DNA of 64,000 bases from NCBI RefSeq assembly GCF_900290195.1, contig NZ_OLMF01000004.1, positions 1,832,943 through 1,896,942 of the forward strand, in the 5' to 3' direction. The notes under the pieces are model-generated. The model was not told the DNA's origin. It searched no databases and saw only the letters and a list, made by a program, of their open reading frames with translations. The position numbers were made by a program, and so were the translations under genes. The stretch comes from Anaerococcus marasmi. GTDB lineage: Bacteria > Bacillota > Clostridia > Tissierellales > Peptoniphilaceae. Positions 35,011-43,515 of the stretch are shown here, piece by piece (position 1 is the stretch's first letter; each line of letters starts with the position of its first letter).

Positions 35011-36786
35011 ATGAAGAAGAATAAAATTTTGCCAATTCTTTTATCAGCAGCTATGCTTTTTACTGCATGTGGCAATAATACAGCTGATAATAAGGATGGA
35101 GCTAAGGAAGAAAATGCTAAAGTAGAAAGCGTTAAGACTACAAAAGCAGGACACAACGGAGACATAGAAGCTACAGTTAATTTCGATGGAGATAAGATAG
35201 CTTCAATTGATCTAGTACATAAGGAAACAGAAGGCTTAGGAGATGAAGCAGCTGATAAAATCGTAAAAGAAATTGTAGATAAACAATCTATAAATGTAGA
35301 TACTGTTTCAGGAGCTACAGTTACTTCAACTGCCCTAATCGAAGCAGTAAAGGCTGCCATTGAAGAAAGTGGTCGTGATCTTAAGCTTTATGAAAAGGAA
35401 AGTGACGAAGCTAACAAGGAAACAGAAACTAAGGATTATGATGTAGTAGTTGTAGGTGGTGGTGGAGCAGGATTTGCTGCTGCAGTAACTGCCAAAGAAG
35501 CAGGTGCTAATGTCCTACTTCTTGAAAAACTTGGCCAAGTTGGTGGTAATACCCTAATTTCTGGTGGAGAATACGCAGCTCCAGTTAACGAACTTCAAGA
35601 AAAAGAAGGAATCGAAGATAGCAAAGAACTATTCGCCAAAGACGTTGAAGAAGCAGGCGGAAATAAGGAGTTAATCGAAGTATTAGCTGATAAGGCAACA
35701 GATGGTGCCCACTGGCTAAGAGATGACATCGGAGTAGAATGGCTAGATAGTTTGATGTTCTTCGGTGGACACTCAGTTAAGAGATCTTACATTCCTAAAA
35801 ACCACACAGGAAACGAATTAATTTCAAAATACAAGACAAAAGCAGAAGAGCTAGGAATCGACCTAATGACAAACACAGACGTTAAGGAAATTCTTACAAA
35901 AGACGGAGTAGTGTGCGGAGTTAGGGCAGAAGGAAGCGATAAAAACTACGAAATCAACGCTAAATCAGTAGTTCTTGCTACAGGTGGATTTGGTGCAAAT
36001 GATGAGATGACTTATGAGAACGACCATGAAATCGACGAACATGTCCTATCAACTAACTCTCCAGGAGCAACAGGAGATGGTATCGTAATGGCACAAGCTC
36101 TTGGTGCAGATACTGTAGATATGGACAAGATCCAACTTTACCCAATATGTGACGTTGAAACAGGTAAGCTTCTATATGTTGGAGATACAAGACTAGTAGG
36201 TGGAGCACTTCTAGTAAACAAAGAAGGTAAGAGATTCGTAGAAGAGCTTGATACAAGACGTGCTATCTCAATGGCTATCAAAGATCAAACAGACTATGTA
36301 GGATACCTAATTTGGGATGAAAAATCAAACGAAAAAACTGGTACAATGAAATCTAACCCAGAAGAAGCTAAGAGCCTATTTGATAGAGGCCTTCTATACA
36401 AGGCTGACACAATAGAAGAGCTTGCAGACCACTTTGGTATCGACAAAGAAGCTTTAGTAGAAACAGTAAATACTTTCAACGAAAACTCTAAAAATGGAGA
36501 AGACCCAGAATTTAATCTAAGAATGCTAGGTTGGACAATCGATGAAGGTCCTTACTACATGCTAAAGGCAGCTCCAGCAGTTCACCACACAATGGGTGGT
36601 CTAGTAATAAACACTGACGCAGAAGTTCAAACAGAAGATGGCAAGTCTATCGAAGGACTTTACGCAGCAGGAGAAGTAACAGGTGGAATCCACGGCAAAA
36701 ACAGGCTTGGTTCTGTAGCTATGGCTGACATCACAGTTTACGGAAGAATAGCAGGAGAAAATGCAGCAAAACACGCTGGAAAATAA
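35011..36786 (+). CDS. Secreted lipoprotein flavin reductase (FMN-binding plus FAD-binding fumarate-reductase-like domains)
   Basis: A 591-residue protein with a lipoprotein signal (lipobox LFTAC, Cys20). An FMN-binding domain at about residues 40-130 carries the ApbE flavinylation motif DTVSGATVTS. The FAD-binding domain follows (DVVVVGGGGAGFAAAV, then GGNTLISGGEYAAP), with the active-site segment GGIHGKNRLGSVAMAD near the end. This architecture is the extracellular fumarate/urocanate/acrylate-type reductase that takes electrons from a membrane flavin chain. The substrate cannot be told from sequence. ATG 35011 follows GGGAGG. It is monocistronic. Confidence 0.88.
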   Translation: MKKNKILPILLSAAMLFTACGNNTADNKDGAKEENAKVESVKTTKAGHNGDIEATVNFDGDKIASIDLVHKETEGLGDEAADKIVKEIVDKQSINVDTVSGATVTSTALIEAVKAAIEESGRDLKLYEKESDEANKETETKDYDVVVVGGGGAGFAAAVTAKEAGANVLLLEKLGQVGGNTLISGGEYAAPVNELQEKEGIEDSKELFAKDVEEAGGNKELIEVLADKATDGAHWLRDDIGVEWLDSLMFFGGHSVKRSYIPKNHTGNELISKYKTKAEELGIDLMTNTDVKEILTKDGVVCGVRAEGSDKNYEINAKSVVLATGGFGANDEMTYENDHEIDEHVLSTNSPGATGDGIVMAQALGADTVDMDKIQLYPICDVETGKLLYVGDTRLVGGALLVNKEGKRFVEELDTRRAISMAIKDQTDYVGYLIWDEKSNEKTGTMKSNPEEAKSLFDRGLLYKADTIEELADHFGIDKEALVETVNTFNENSKNGEDPEFNLRMLGWTIDEGPYYMLKAAPAVHHTMGGLVINTDAEVQTEDGKSIEGLYAAGEVTGGIHGKNRLGSVAMADITVYGRIAGENAAKHAGK

Positions 36787-36796
36787 GATAAGAATT

Positions 36797-36829
36797 AAGG
36801 AGTCAGAGAAATCTGGCTTCTTTTTTTGC
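36797..36829 (+). terminator. Terminator after the flavin reductase gene
   Basis: GAGTCAGA, then GAAA, then TCTGGCTTC, followed by seven T. Confidence 0.75.
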
Positions 36830-36901
36830 TTTCTTTGGGTATAGATTAAGATGAAAAACGTGATAGACTTTTCTAAAGTTAAGATAAAGAAAGGATAAAA
36901 T

Positions 36902-37621
36902 GTGAAGCTTGAAATATGTATAGATTCCTATGAATCTTTTATAAATGCGAAAGAAGCTGGTGCTAATAGAGTAGAAATATGCTCCGCCCTAGATCTTGAT
37001 GGTATAAGTCCCTCTGTGGGACTTGTTAGTAAAATTGCAGGAGATAAAAATATAGAAAAAGTTGTCATGATTAGACCAAGGCCCTACGATTTTTCCTATA
37101 ATGATGAGGAATTTGAGATGATGAAAGAAGAGATAAGGATCTACAAGGACTTCGATATAGATGGCTTTGTCTTTGGACTTCTCAAAAAGGATGGGAGGAT
37201 TGATCTAGCTAGGACAAAAGAATTGGTTGAGCTTTCTAGGCCAAAGGAAGCTATATTCCACAGGGCCTTTGATTACTCCAAGGATGGGGAGGAAGTGATA
37301 GATGATTTGATAGAAATTGGGATCAAGAGAATCCTTACTTCAGGGAAAAGCCCCACAGCTATAGAAGGAATTGAGCTTTTATCAAGGATTAATCACAAAT
37401 ACAAGGACAGGATCGAAATTATGGCAGGATCTGGAATAAACTATTCAAATATCTACGAAATCTATAGGAAAAGTGGAATTGAAAACTTCCATATGTCGGC
37501 TAAAAACAAAAGAAAAACAGAGATGGTCTATCTTAAAGAATCGAAACTATATCAAGATATAGGCTTTAGTGATAGATCGCTTATAAGAAAAGCCAAAGAG
37601 ACAATAGAGAAATTATCTTAA
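36902..37621 (+). CDS. cutC: CutC-family protein
   Basis: A 239-residue TIM-barrel of the CutC family. LEICIDSYESFINAKEAGANRVEIC opens it (cited by ends: LEICIDS to VEIC); VVMIRPRPYDFSY and IMAGSGINYSNI are further family motifs. CutC was named for copper homeostasis in E. coli, but a direct copper role is weakly supported. It starts at GTG 36902, after AAAGGATAAAAT. It stands alone, closed by the hairpin at 37664-37690. Confidence 0.85.
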   Translation: MKLEICIDSYESFINAKEAGANRVEICSALDLDGISPSVGLVSKIAGDKNIEKVVMIRPRPYDFSYNDEEFEMMKEEIRIYKDFDIDGFVFGLLKKDGRIDLARTKELVELSRPKEAIFHRAFDYSKDGEEVIDDLIEIGIKRILTSGKSPTAIEGIELLSRINHKYKDRIEIMAGSGINYSNIYEIYRKSGIENFHMSAKNKRKTEMVYLKESKLYQDIGFSDRSLIRKAKETIEKLS

Positions 37622-37663
37622 AATCAGCTTAAAAAAGTGGCCTAAAGATAAAAAAAATAAACT

Positions 37664-37690
37664 AAAAAGGAGCTTTCTGGCTCCTTTTTT
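37664..37690. terminator. Bidirectional terminator between cutC and xpt
   Basis: AAAAAGGAGC and GGCTCCTTTTTT pair around TTTCT; A-run and T-run on both sides serve the convergent genes. Confidence 0.85.
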
Positions 37691-37698
37691 AGCTTATT

Positions 37699-38277
37699 TT
37701 ATTCTTCAACAAAAGTAATCTTGCCGTCTTCTAATTTTGCAATTCTTGCTAGGGAGTATACTTCTAGTCCCATTTCGTTCTCGATTACGCTACGACCTTC
37801 AGAGAAGGACTTTTCTATTACTATACCAAAGCCTACTGGGTTGGCGCCTGCTTGTCTTACTAGAGCAACCATTCCCTTGGCTGCTTGACCATTTGCCAAG
37901 AAGTCGTCTATCATGAGGACGTTTTCGTCTTCTTTGATGAAGTTTTTGGAAACTATAAGCTCATTTGTAACTTGTTTGGTGAAGGAGTATACGCTTGAAT
38001 GATAAACATCATCTCCGGTTGTAAGGGATTGTTGTTTTCTTGCGAATACACACTTTACTCCAAGCTCTAGGGCTGTAGCAAGGGCTGGGGCTATACCTGA
38101 TGATTCTACTGTTAGAACCTTATCTATCTTTTGATCTTTGAAATGCTCAGCAAATTCCTTGCCCATTTGTTGGATAAGCTTACAGTCTATTTGTTGGTTG
38201 AGGAAGGAGTCTACCTTTAGGATATTAGGTCCAATAACGATTCCTTCTTCTAATATTTTTTCTTCAAGTTCTTTCAT
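37699..38277 (-). CDS. xpt: Xanthine phosphoribosyltransferase
   Basis: A 192-residue type I PRTase that salvages xanthine to XMP. The PRPP loop reads VLMIDDFLANGQAAKGM, and KVLTVESSGIAPALATAL is the N-terminal substrate motif. ATG 38277 is five bases after AAGGAG; a GTG six bases earlier overlaps that site. In many Firmicutes xpt follows a purine riboswitch; none is visible in this short leader. It is monocistronic and complements the xanthine-degrading enzymes of the 5-12 kb block. Confidence 0.92.
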   Translation of the reverse strand: MKELEEKILEEGIVIGPNILKVDSFLNQQIDCKLIQQMGKEFAEHFKDQKIDKVLTVESSGIAPALATALELGVKCVFARKQQSLTTGDDVYHSSVYSFTKQVTNELIVSKNFIKEDENVLMIDDFLANGQAAKGMVALVRQAGANPVGFGIVIEKSFSEGRSVIENEMGLEVYSLARIAKLEDGKITFVEE

Positions 38278-38313
38278 GTTCACTCCTTATGTAGAATTTA
38301 TACGCTTTTAATA

Positions 38314-38341
38314 ATTATAGTGTTTTTAAGAAATTAGTCAA
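38314..38341 (-). promoter_or_regulatory. xpt promoter
   Basis: On the minus strand, TTGACT and TATAAT are 16 bp apart, giving a leader of about 30 nt. Confidence 0.75.
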
Positions 38342-38377
38342 ATTCAGATAAGTTAGAAGGGTTTTGAAGGAATATGA

Positions 38378-38406
38378 TTGATTTTGAATGAAAATGATGA
38401 TATAAT
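38378..38406 (+). promoter_or_regulatory. fruR operon promoter, placed for a leaderless transcript
   Basis: TTGATT (38378-38383) and TATAAT (38401-38406) are 17 bp apart. The fruR ATG is at 38413, six bases after the -10, where transcription should begin. No Shine-Dalgarno precedes the ATG. Confidence 0.6.
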
Positions 38407-38412
38407 ATCAGC

Positions 38413-39102
38413 ATGATAGTAGAAGAAAGACTCGATATGATATTGGATGTGCTTTTTAAGGAAAAGAAGATATCCAACAGATATTTAACTAAGAAGCTAC
38501 ATGTCAGTGAGTCAACCCTAAGACGCGACCTCGACATCTTGGAGGAAGCTGGAAAGATAAGGAGGGTCCACGGGGGAGCTGTATTAAATATAAAGACAGA
38601 TGAGAGAAGTTTCACTGATAATGAGCAAAGCATGTTAGAAGAGAAGAAATCTATAGGAAGAAAGGCCGCAAAGTTAGTCACTGACAAGAGCTTGGTTTTC
38701 TTAGATGCTGGATCTACAACAAATATGATGATCGACTTTCTAGAAGCCAAGGATATAAGGATTGTGACAAATGGTCTAATGCATACCAGTAAACTAATTG
38801 AGAAAGGGTTCGATACGATAATTATCGGAGGAAGGCTTAAGGCAAAAACCAGGGTCACTACTGGGGTAATTGCTATGAATGAGCTTTGCGATTTTAATTT
38901 CGACCTAGCTTTTATTGGTGCAAATGGCTTTGATGATGAGTATTTCTATACCGCTGATATAAACGAGGCTCTTATAAAGAGAAAGGCGATTGAGCTTTCC
39001 AACAAGGCCTATATCCTAGCAGATTCTTCTAAGGACCAAGAGTTATATCATGCGAAGATTATAAAAAGAAGTGAAGTAGAACTGATTGAGGAGGACAGAT
39101 GA
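38413..39102 (+). CDS. fruR: DeoR-family fructose operon regulator
   Basis: A 229-residue DeoR/GlpR repressor. The N-terminal winged helix is ISNRYLTKKLHVSESTLRRD with the family RVHGG turn at residues 50-54; the C-terminal sugar-phosphate sensor domain includes VFLDAGSTTNMM and FIGANGFD. It probably responds to fructose-1-phosphate. The start abuts the predicted transcription start. It overlaps fruK by 4 bp. Confidence 0.9.
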   Translation: MIVEERLDMILDVLFKEKKISNRYLTKKLHVSESTLRRDLDILEEAGKIRRVHGGAVLNIKTDERSFTDNEQSMLEEKKSIGRKAAKLVTDKSLVFLDAGSTTNMMIDFLEAKDIRIVTNGLMHTSKLIEKGFDTIIIGGRLKAKTRVTTGVIAMNELCDFNFDLAFIGANGFDDEYFYTADINEALIKRKAIELSNKAYILADSSKDQELYHAKIIKRSEVELIEEDR

Positions 39103-40007
39103 TTTATACATTAACAACGAATCCATCAATAGATTATATAATGAGGATAGAGGACTTTGCCCACGGAGCTACCCTTCGCAGCAAGGCAAGCGAAATGTAT
39201 CCAGGCGGTAAGGGAATCATGGTCTCAAAGCTACTTAAGAACTTGGGAGATGATCCGGTAAATATTGGCTTTCTTGGTGGCTTTACTGGAGATTTTATAA
39301 AAAATGAGCTAGAAAAGCTAGGCATTAAGGAAAACTTTACAGAAATTAAGGAAGATTCTAGGATCAATGTCAAATTAAAATACCAAGATGAGACAGAGAT
39401 CAATGCAGAAGGACCTCATATAGAAGAGACGGAAGTAGAGAAGTTTTTTGCTAGTCTCACGGAGGTTAAAGAAGATGACCTTCTAGTAATCTCAGGATCT
39501 TTACCAAAAAGTCTAGATAAAGACTTCTATAAGGAAGTAATAAGAAGGATTTCTTGTAAGTTTACAATAGATATAGCAAACAAGGAAGTCCTAGATTATC
39601 TAAAATATAAGCCAGTTCTTGTGAAACCAAACAAAGAAGAGCTGGGAAGGATATTTGAAACTGAGATAGAAACAGATGAGGACATAATCTCTTACGCAAG
39701 AAAGCTTAATGAACTTGGGGCAGAAAATGTAATCGTATCTCTAGGAGGAGAGGGATCTATCTTTGTAGATAAGGATAGGGTCCTTAAGGCGAGCCCAATT
39801 ACAGGAAAGCTTGTAAACTCCGTTGGAGCGGGAGATTCCATGGTGGCAGGATTTGTCTACGGCCTAAGCCATGGCTTATCTAAGAAAGACGCCTATAAGC
39901 TAGCGGTAGCTTGTGGAACAGCGACAGCCTTTAGCCCTGATATAGGAAGTAAGGAAAAAATTGATGAGATTTTAGAAAAAGTGGAGGTAAAGGAAAGTGG
40001 AAATTAG
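39099..40007 (+). CDS. fruK: 1-phosphofructokinase
   Basis: A 302-residue PfkB-family kinase converting fructose-1-phosphate to fructose-1,6-bisphosphate. TLTTNPSIDYIM at the start and NSVGAGDSMVAGFVYG at about residue 245 (catalytic Asp, anion hole) are typical. It sits between fruR and the fructose PTS gene, overlapping both, which fixes the substrate. Confidence 0.93.
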   Translation: MIYTLTTNPSIDYIMRIEDFAHGATLRSKASEMYPGGKGIMVSKLLKNLGDDPVNIGFLGGFTGDFIKNELEKLGIKENFTEIKEDSRINVKLKYQDETEINAEGPHIEETEVEKFFASLTEVKEDDLLVISGSLPKSLDKDFYKEVIRRISCKFTIDIANKEVLDYLKYKPVLVKPNKEELGRIFETEIETDEDIISYARKLNELGAENVIVSLGGEGSIFVDKDRVLKASPITGKLVNSVGAGDSMVAGFVYGLSHGLSKKDAYKLAVACGTATAFSPDIGSKEKIDEILEKVEVKESGN

Positions 40008-41859
40008 AGACTTACTCAAGCCTGAACTGATGATATTTGACCTTCAGGCAAATGATAAGAAAAGTGCAATCGATGAAATAGCCTCAAAGTTTTTCGAAAA
40101 AGGCTATGTAAAAGACAAAGAAGACTTCAAAAATGGACTTATAGCAAGAGAAGAAGAAGGATCAACTGCCCTAGGTGAGTCAGTAGCTATCCCTCACACC
40201 AAAAACGAAACTGTCAAAGAACCTGCAGTTTTGTTTGCAAGAAAAATGGGAGGACTTGACTACGAAGCCCTAGATGGCGAGCCTACAGAAATATTCTTCT
40301 CCATAGGTGCACCTGCTGGAGAAAACAACCTCCACGTAGAAACCCTAGCCGAGCTTTCAAAAATGATTATGAAAGAAGGCTTCATAGATGACCTTAAAAA
40401 ATGCTCAAACCCAGAAGAAGTTTACGCTATAATCGACAAATACTCAGAGAAAAAGAAGGCCCCAGTAGTAGAAGAAGCAACAAACAGCGATATCAAATTG
40501 CTAGCAGTAACAGCTTGTCCAAACGGTATAGCCCACACTTATATGGCCCAAGAAGCTCTAGAAAAAGCAGCCAAAAAAGCAGGAGTTTCAATCAAGGTCG
40601 AGACAAATGGGTCTGATGGAATAAAAAATAGACTAACTGCCAAGGAAATCGAAGAAGCTGACGCTATAATCATTACAGCTGATAAGAAAGTCGAAACAAA
40701 TAGGTTCGATGGCAAAAGACTTATCCAAAGACCAGTATCTGACGGAATCAGAAAAAGTGATGAACTAATCGAAAAGGCCATCAAGGGTGAAGGAAGAATC
40801 TTTACTGCAGAAGAAGGAGCAAGTAAGGAAAGCTCTGACGATGGTGAAGGTCAAAGCTTCTGGCAAAAGATTTACGGAGACCTAATGAATGGAATAAGCC
40901 ACATGTTACCATTTGTAATCGGTGGTGGAATCCTTATGGCAATCTCCTTCCTAGTAGAAAGATTCGCAGGAGATAGCTCCCTTGCCTTCACCTTCCTAAA
41001 TGGTCTTGGTGGAGATGCCTTTAGCTTCCTAATACCAATCCTTGCAGGCTTTATTGCCATGTCTATTGGAGATAGACCAGCCCTAATGCCAGGTATGGTT
41101 GCAGGACTTATGGCAAGCCGTGGAGCAGGCTTTATCGGTGGACTAATCGGAGGTTTCCTTGCTGGTTACGTAGTTAATTTACTAAAGAAAGCCTTCAGAA
41201 ATCTTCCAAAATCAGTCGAAGGCCTAAAGCCAATGCTAATCTATCCAGTATTTGGTCTTCTAATTGTTGGAGCCTTGATGTTCTTTATCATAGACCCAAT
41301 ATTTACTGGAATTAATACCTTCATTAACAACTGGTTAATGAGCCTATCAGGGGCTAATATGCTTCTTCTAGGAGCAATCCTTGCAGGCATGATGGCAATA
41401 GACATGGGTGGTCCTATCAATAAGGCTGCTTACGCCTTTGCAATCGGAGCCTTCACAGATACAGGAATAGGAACCTTTATGGCAGCTGTAATGGTTGGAG
41501 GAATGGTTCCACCAATTGCAATAGCAATAGCAACAACATTTTTCAAAGGTAAATTTACAGAAGATCAAAAGAAGACTACAATTACAAACTACATCCTAGG
41601 ACTAAGCTTTATCACAGAAGGAGCAATTCCTTTCGCAGCTGCGGAACCAACTAAGGTAATCCCAGCAAGTGTTATAGGATCTGTCATAGCAGGAGCAATA
41701 GTTGGAGGCTTTAACATATCAGCCCCAGCCCCACACGGAGGAATCTTCGTATTGCCAGCTATGTCAAGCCTAAGCCAAGCCCTAATCTTTGTAGGAGCTG
41801 TATTAGTAGGTGCAATTGTTGGTGGTCTAATCTACGGATTTATCAAAAAGAAAGACTAA
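39997..41859 (+). CDS. fruA: PTS fructose transporter, fused EIIA-EIIB-EIIC
   Basis: A 620-residue fused permease. EIIA (residues 1-150) has the phospho-His in ESVAIPHTKNE; EIIB (about 165-270) has the phospho-Cys in VTACPNGIAHTYMAQ; EIIC (about 285-615) is polytopic with GGIAAMAIDMGGPINKAAYA-like core near residue 465. It imports fructose as the 1-phosphate and feeds FruK. GTG/ATG usage: the gene opens at GTG 39997, eleven bases inside fruK. Confidence 0.94.
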   Translation: MEIRDLLKPELMIFDLQANDKKSAIDEIASKFFEKGYVKDKEDFKNGLIAREEEGSTALGESVAIPHTKNETVKEPAVLFARKMGGLDYEALDGEPTEIFFSIGAPAGENNLHVETLAELSKMIMKEGFIDDLKKCSNPEEVYAIIDKYSEKKKAPVVEEATNSDIKLLAVTACPNGIAHTYMAQEALEKAAKKAGVSIKVETNGSDGIKNRLTAKEIEEADAIIITADKKVETNRFDGKRLIQRPVSDGIRKSDELIEKAIKGEGRIFTAEEGASKESSDDGEGQSFWQKIYGDLMNGISHMLPFVIGGGILMAISFLVERFAGDSSLAFTFLNGLGGDAFSFLIPILAGFIAMSIGDRPALMPGMVAGLMASRGAGFIGGLIGGFLAGYVVNLLKKAFRNLPKSVEGLKPMLIYPVFGLLIVGALMFFIIDPIFTGINTFINNWLMSLSGANMLLLGAILAGMMAIDMGGPINKAAYAFAIGAFTDTGIGTFMAAVMVGGMVPPIAIAIATTFFKGKFTEDQKKTTITNYILGLSFITEGAIPFAAAEPTKVIPASVIGSVIAGAIVGGFNISAPAPHGGIFVLPAMSSLSQALIFVGAVLVGAIVGGLIYGFIKKKD

Positions 41860-41870
41860 GCATAATAATT

Positions 41871-41913
41871 AAAGAAAAAGAAGTTTTCTATTTAGGAAAG
41901 CTTCTTTTTCTAT
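41871..41913 (+). terminator. Terminator of the fructose operon
   Basis: AAAAAGAAGTTTTC and GGAAAGCTTCTTTTT pair around TATTTA, ending in a T-run. Confidence 0.7.
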
Positions 41914-41999
41914 TTGCAGTATTTAACGTTATTTGAGAGATAAGTAAAAAAAATAGAGAAGAAATGAAAATCATCAAATCTTCTCTATAGATCAAGTTT

Positions 42000-42320
42000 C
42001 TAATTTATACTGGAAAGATATTTGTAAACATATATAGGAGCAATCAAAGCGCCTATTACACTGTGAAATCTAAATAATATCCAACTTTCCGCCTTACCTT
42101 TATCTGTAGAAATATGGAGGGCTGGAAATATATAAGGGATTGTTACAATAAAAAGTATTCGTAGAAATAGGACTAAATACTTATTTAAACTAGTAGTTCT
42201 TAAAAATACATTGACTGCGGAAACTACAACTATTACGACAATCCAAGCTATAACTGTGGCTATGTAATCGCCGGTTTTCTCAGGTTTTTCAACAGATTGC
42301 CACAAGGCTGCTTTTAACAC
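42000..42320 (-). CDS. Hypothetical small membrane protein
   Basis: A 106-residue protein with three hydrophobic segments (IATVIAWIVVIVVVSAV; YLVLFLRILFIVTIPYIF; a weaker one near IGALIAPIYVYKYL). I recognise no family. The start is uncertain: GTG 42320 is the first in-frame candidate, about 18 bases after AAGGAGGG, which is far. It is isolated between convergent/divergent neighbours. Confidence 0.5.
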   Translation of the reverse strand: MLKAALWQSVEKPEKTGDYIATVIAWIVVIVVVSAVNVFLRTTSLNKYLVLFLRILFIVTIPYIFPALHISTDKGKAESWILFRFHSVIGALIAPIYVYKYLSSIN

Positions 42321-42507
42321 TTTTTATCTATTAAGCCCTCCTTAAATCTCAAAATATCGTTTAATATTTTCTTACCCTAAATTTTCTTATATAAATTTAA
42401 TTAGCTAATAAAAAATATTGTAAAGATTATGTAAAATGTTTTCCTATATATTCTAATCTAGGTCAAAATATCTTATAATATATATAAGAACTATTTGGGA
42501 GGCTTTT

Positions 42508-43446
42508 ATGAAGAGAAAACTTAAGATTGGGCTTGGTGTGATTGTAGCTATAATCATAATTCTTTTTATTGCTTTTTCTATCTTTATCGGCAAGGCTACC
42601 TTCGATGGGATGACTGAAAATGTAAGCAGGGATGTGACTAATAAGGAGCTTATTTCTTATAAAGAAGTTTACGATGACTTTGCTCGAGGAAAAGATAGCA
42701 AAGAAATCAAGATAAAATCAAGCGAAGATGGACATGAAATTCCTGCTGTATTTATCAAAAATCCACAAGCTAAGGGGATTTGCATCATGGTTCACGGGAT
42801 GGGAGGGACTAAGTATTCTCTTTATCCTCAAGGTCAGATTTTCTATGATTTAGGATATTCTCTTATATTCTATGATCAGAGAAATTCTGGGGATAATCTA
42901 GCACCTTACAATACCTATGGGGTTCTTGAATCCTTTGATTGTCTGGATGCGATTTCTTATATAAAAGAGGATTATCCAGATGAGAAGATTATCCTTTATG
43001 GCGAATCCTATAGAGGAGCGACTAGTCTTATTGCTGCTAGTAGGGATAGTTCAAATATTGACTACCTGATCTTAGACTGCCCTCTAGGAGATAGTAGAGA
43101 AATGGTAGATAAGGTCTTAGCTAAAGTAGAAGAAGAGGAGAAGATCCCTCAAAGTTACATGAAATTTTTGGGAAATATCTTCCTAAAGATGAAATTAGGC
43201 TTTGGCCTAGAAGATATTGACTCTACTGAGTGGGCGAGACAGGCAGATATCTCAAACCCTGTCCTTGTAATAAATTCAAAGATAGATACTATGACCCCTT
43301 ATCATATGGGATATGAAGTATATGAGTCTATAAACTCAAGCAAGAAAGAAATCTATACAGGAGAGGACTTCGGCCACTGTGAGTTTTCTAAGATTGATCC
43401 CGAAGGCTTTAAGGATCTTATAGGAACTTTCCTAGCTAAATATTAA
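42508..43446 (+). CDS. Membrane-anchored alpha/beta hydrolase with an unusual nucleophile elbow
   Basis: A 312-residue protein: one N-terminal membrane segment (VIVAIIIILFIAFSIFI) then an alpha/beta-hydrolase domain. The oxyanion segment is MVHGMGGTKYS, and the nucleophile turn is LYGESYRGATS. In relatives the turn is GxSxG; here the second Gly is Arg, although the Ser is kept. Asp and His candidates are in NSKIDTMTPYH and GHCEFSKID. Likely an outward-facing esterase or peptidase-like enzyme. It stands alone after TATAAT at 42474-42479. Confidence 0.75.
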   Translation: MKRKLKIGLGVIVAIIIILFIAFSIFIGKATFDGMTENVSRDVTNKELISYKEVYDDFARGKDSKEIKIKSSEDGHEIPAVFIKNPQAKGICIMVHGMGGTKYSLYPQGQIFYDLGYSLIFYDQRNSGDNLAPYNTYGVLESFDCLDAISYIKEDYPDEKIILYGESYRGATSLIAASRDSSNIDYLILDCPLGDSREMVDKVLAKVEEEEKIPQSYMKFLGNIFLKMKLGFGLEDIDSTEWARQADISNPVLVINSKIDTMTPYHMGYEVYESINSSKKEIYTGEDFGHCEFSKIDPEGFKDLIGTFLAKY

Positions 43447-43515
43447 AATTATTACAATCACCAAGCTTATCTTATTTCAAAATGAAGGAAGGATAATTTT
43501 GGGTATGATATAAGT

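Noticed and set aside
38278-38412. Purine riboswitch upstream of xpt
   Set aside because: The leader is only about 30 nt and lacks the three-way-junction signature; likewise none was found before the purine permease at 52543-52655.
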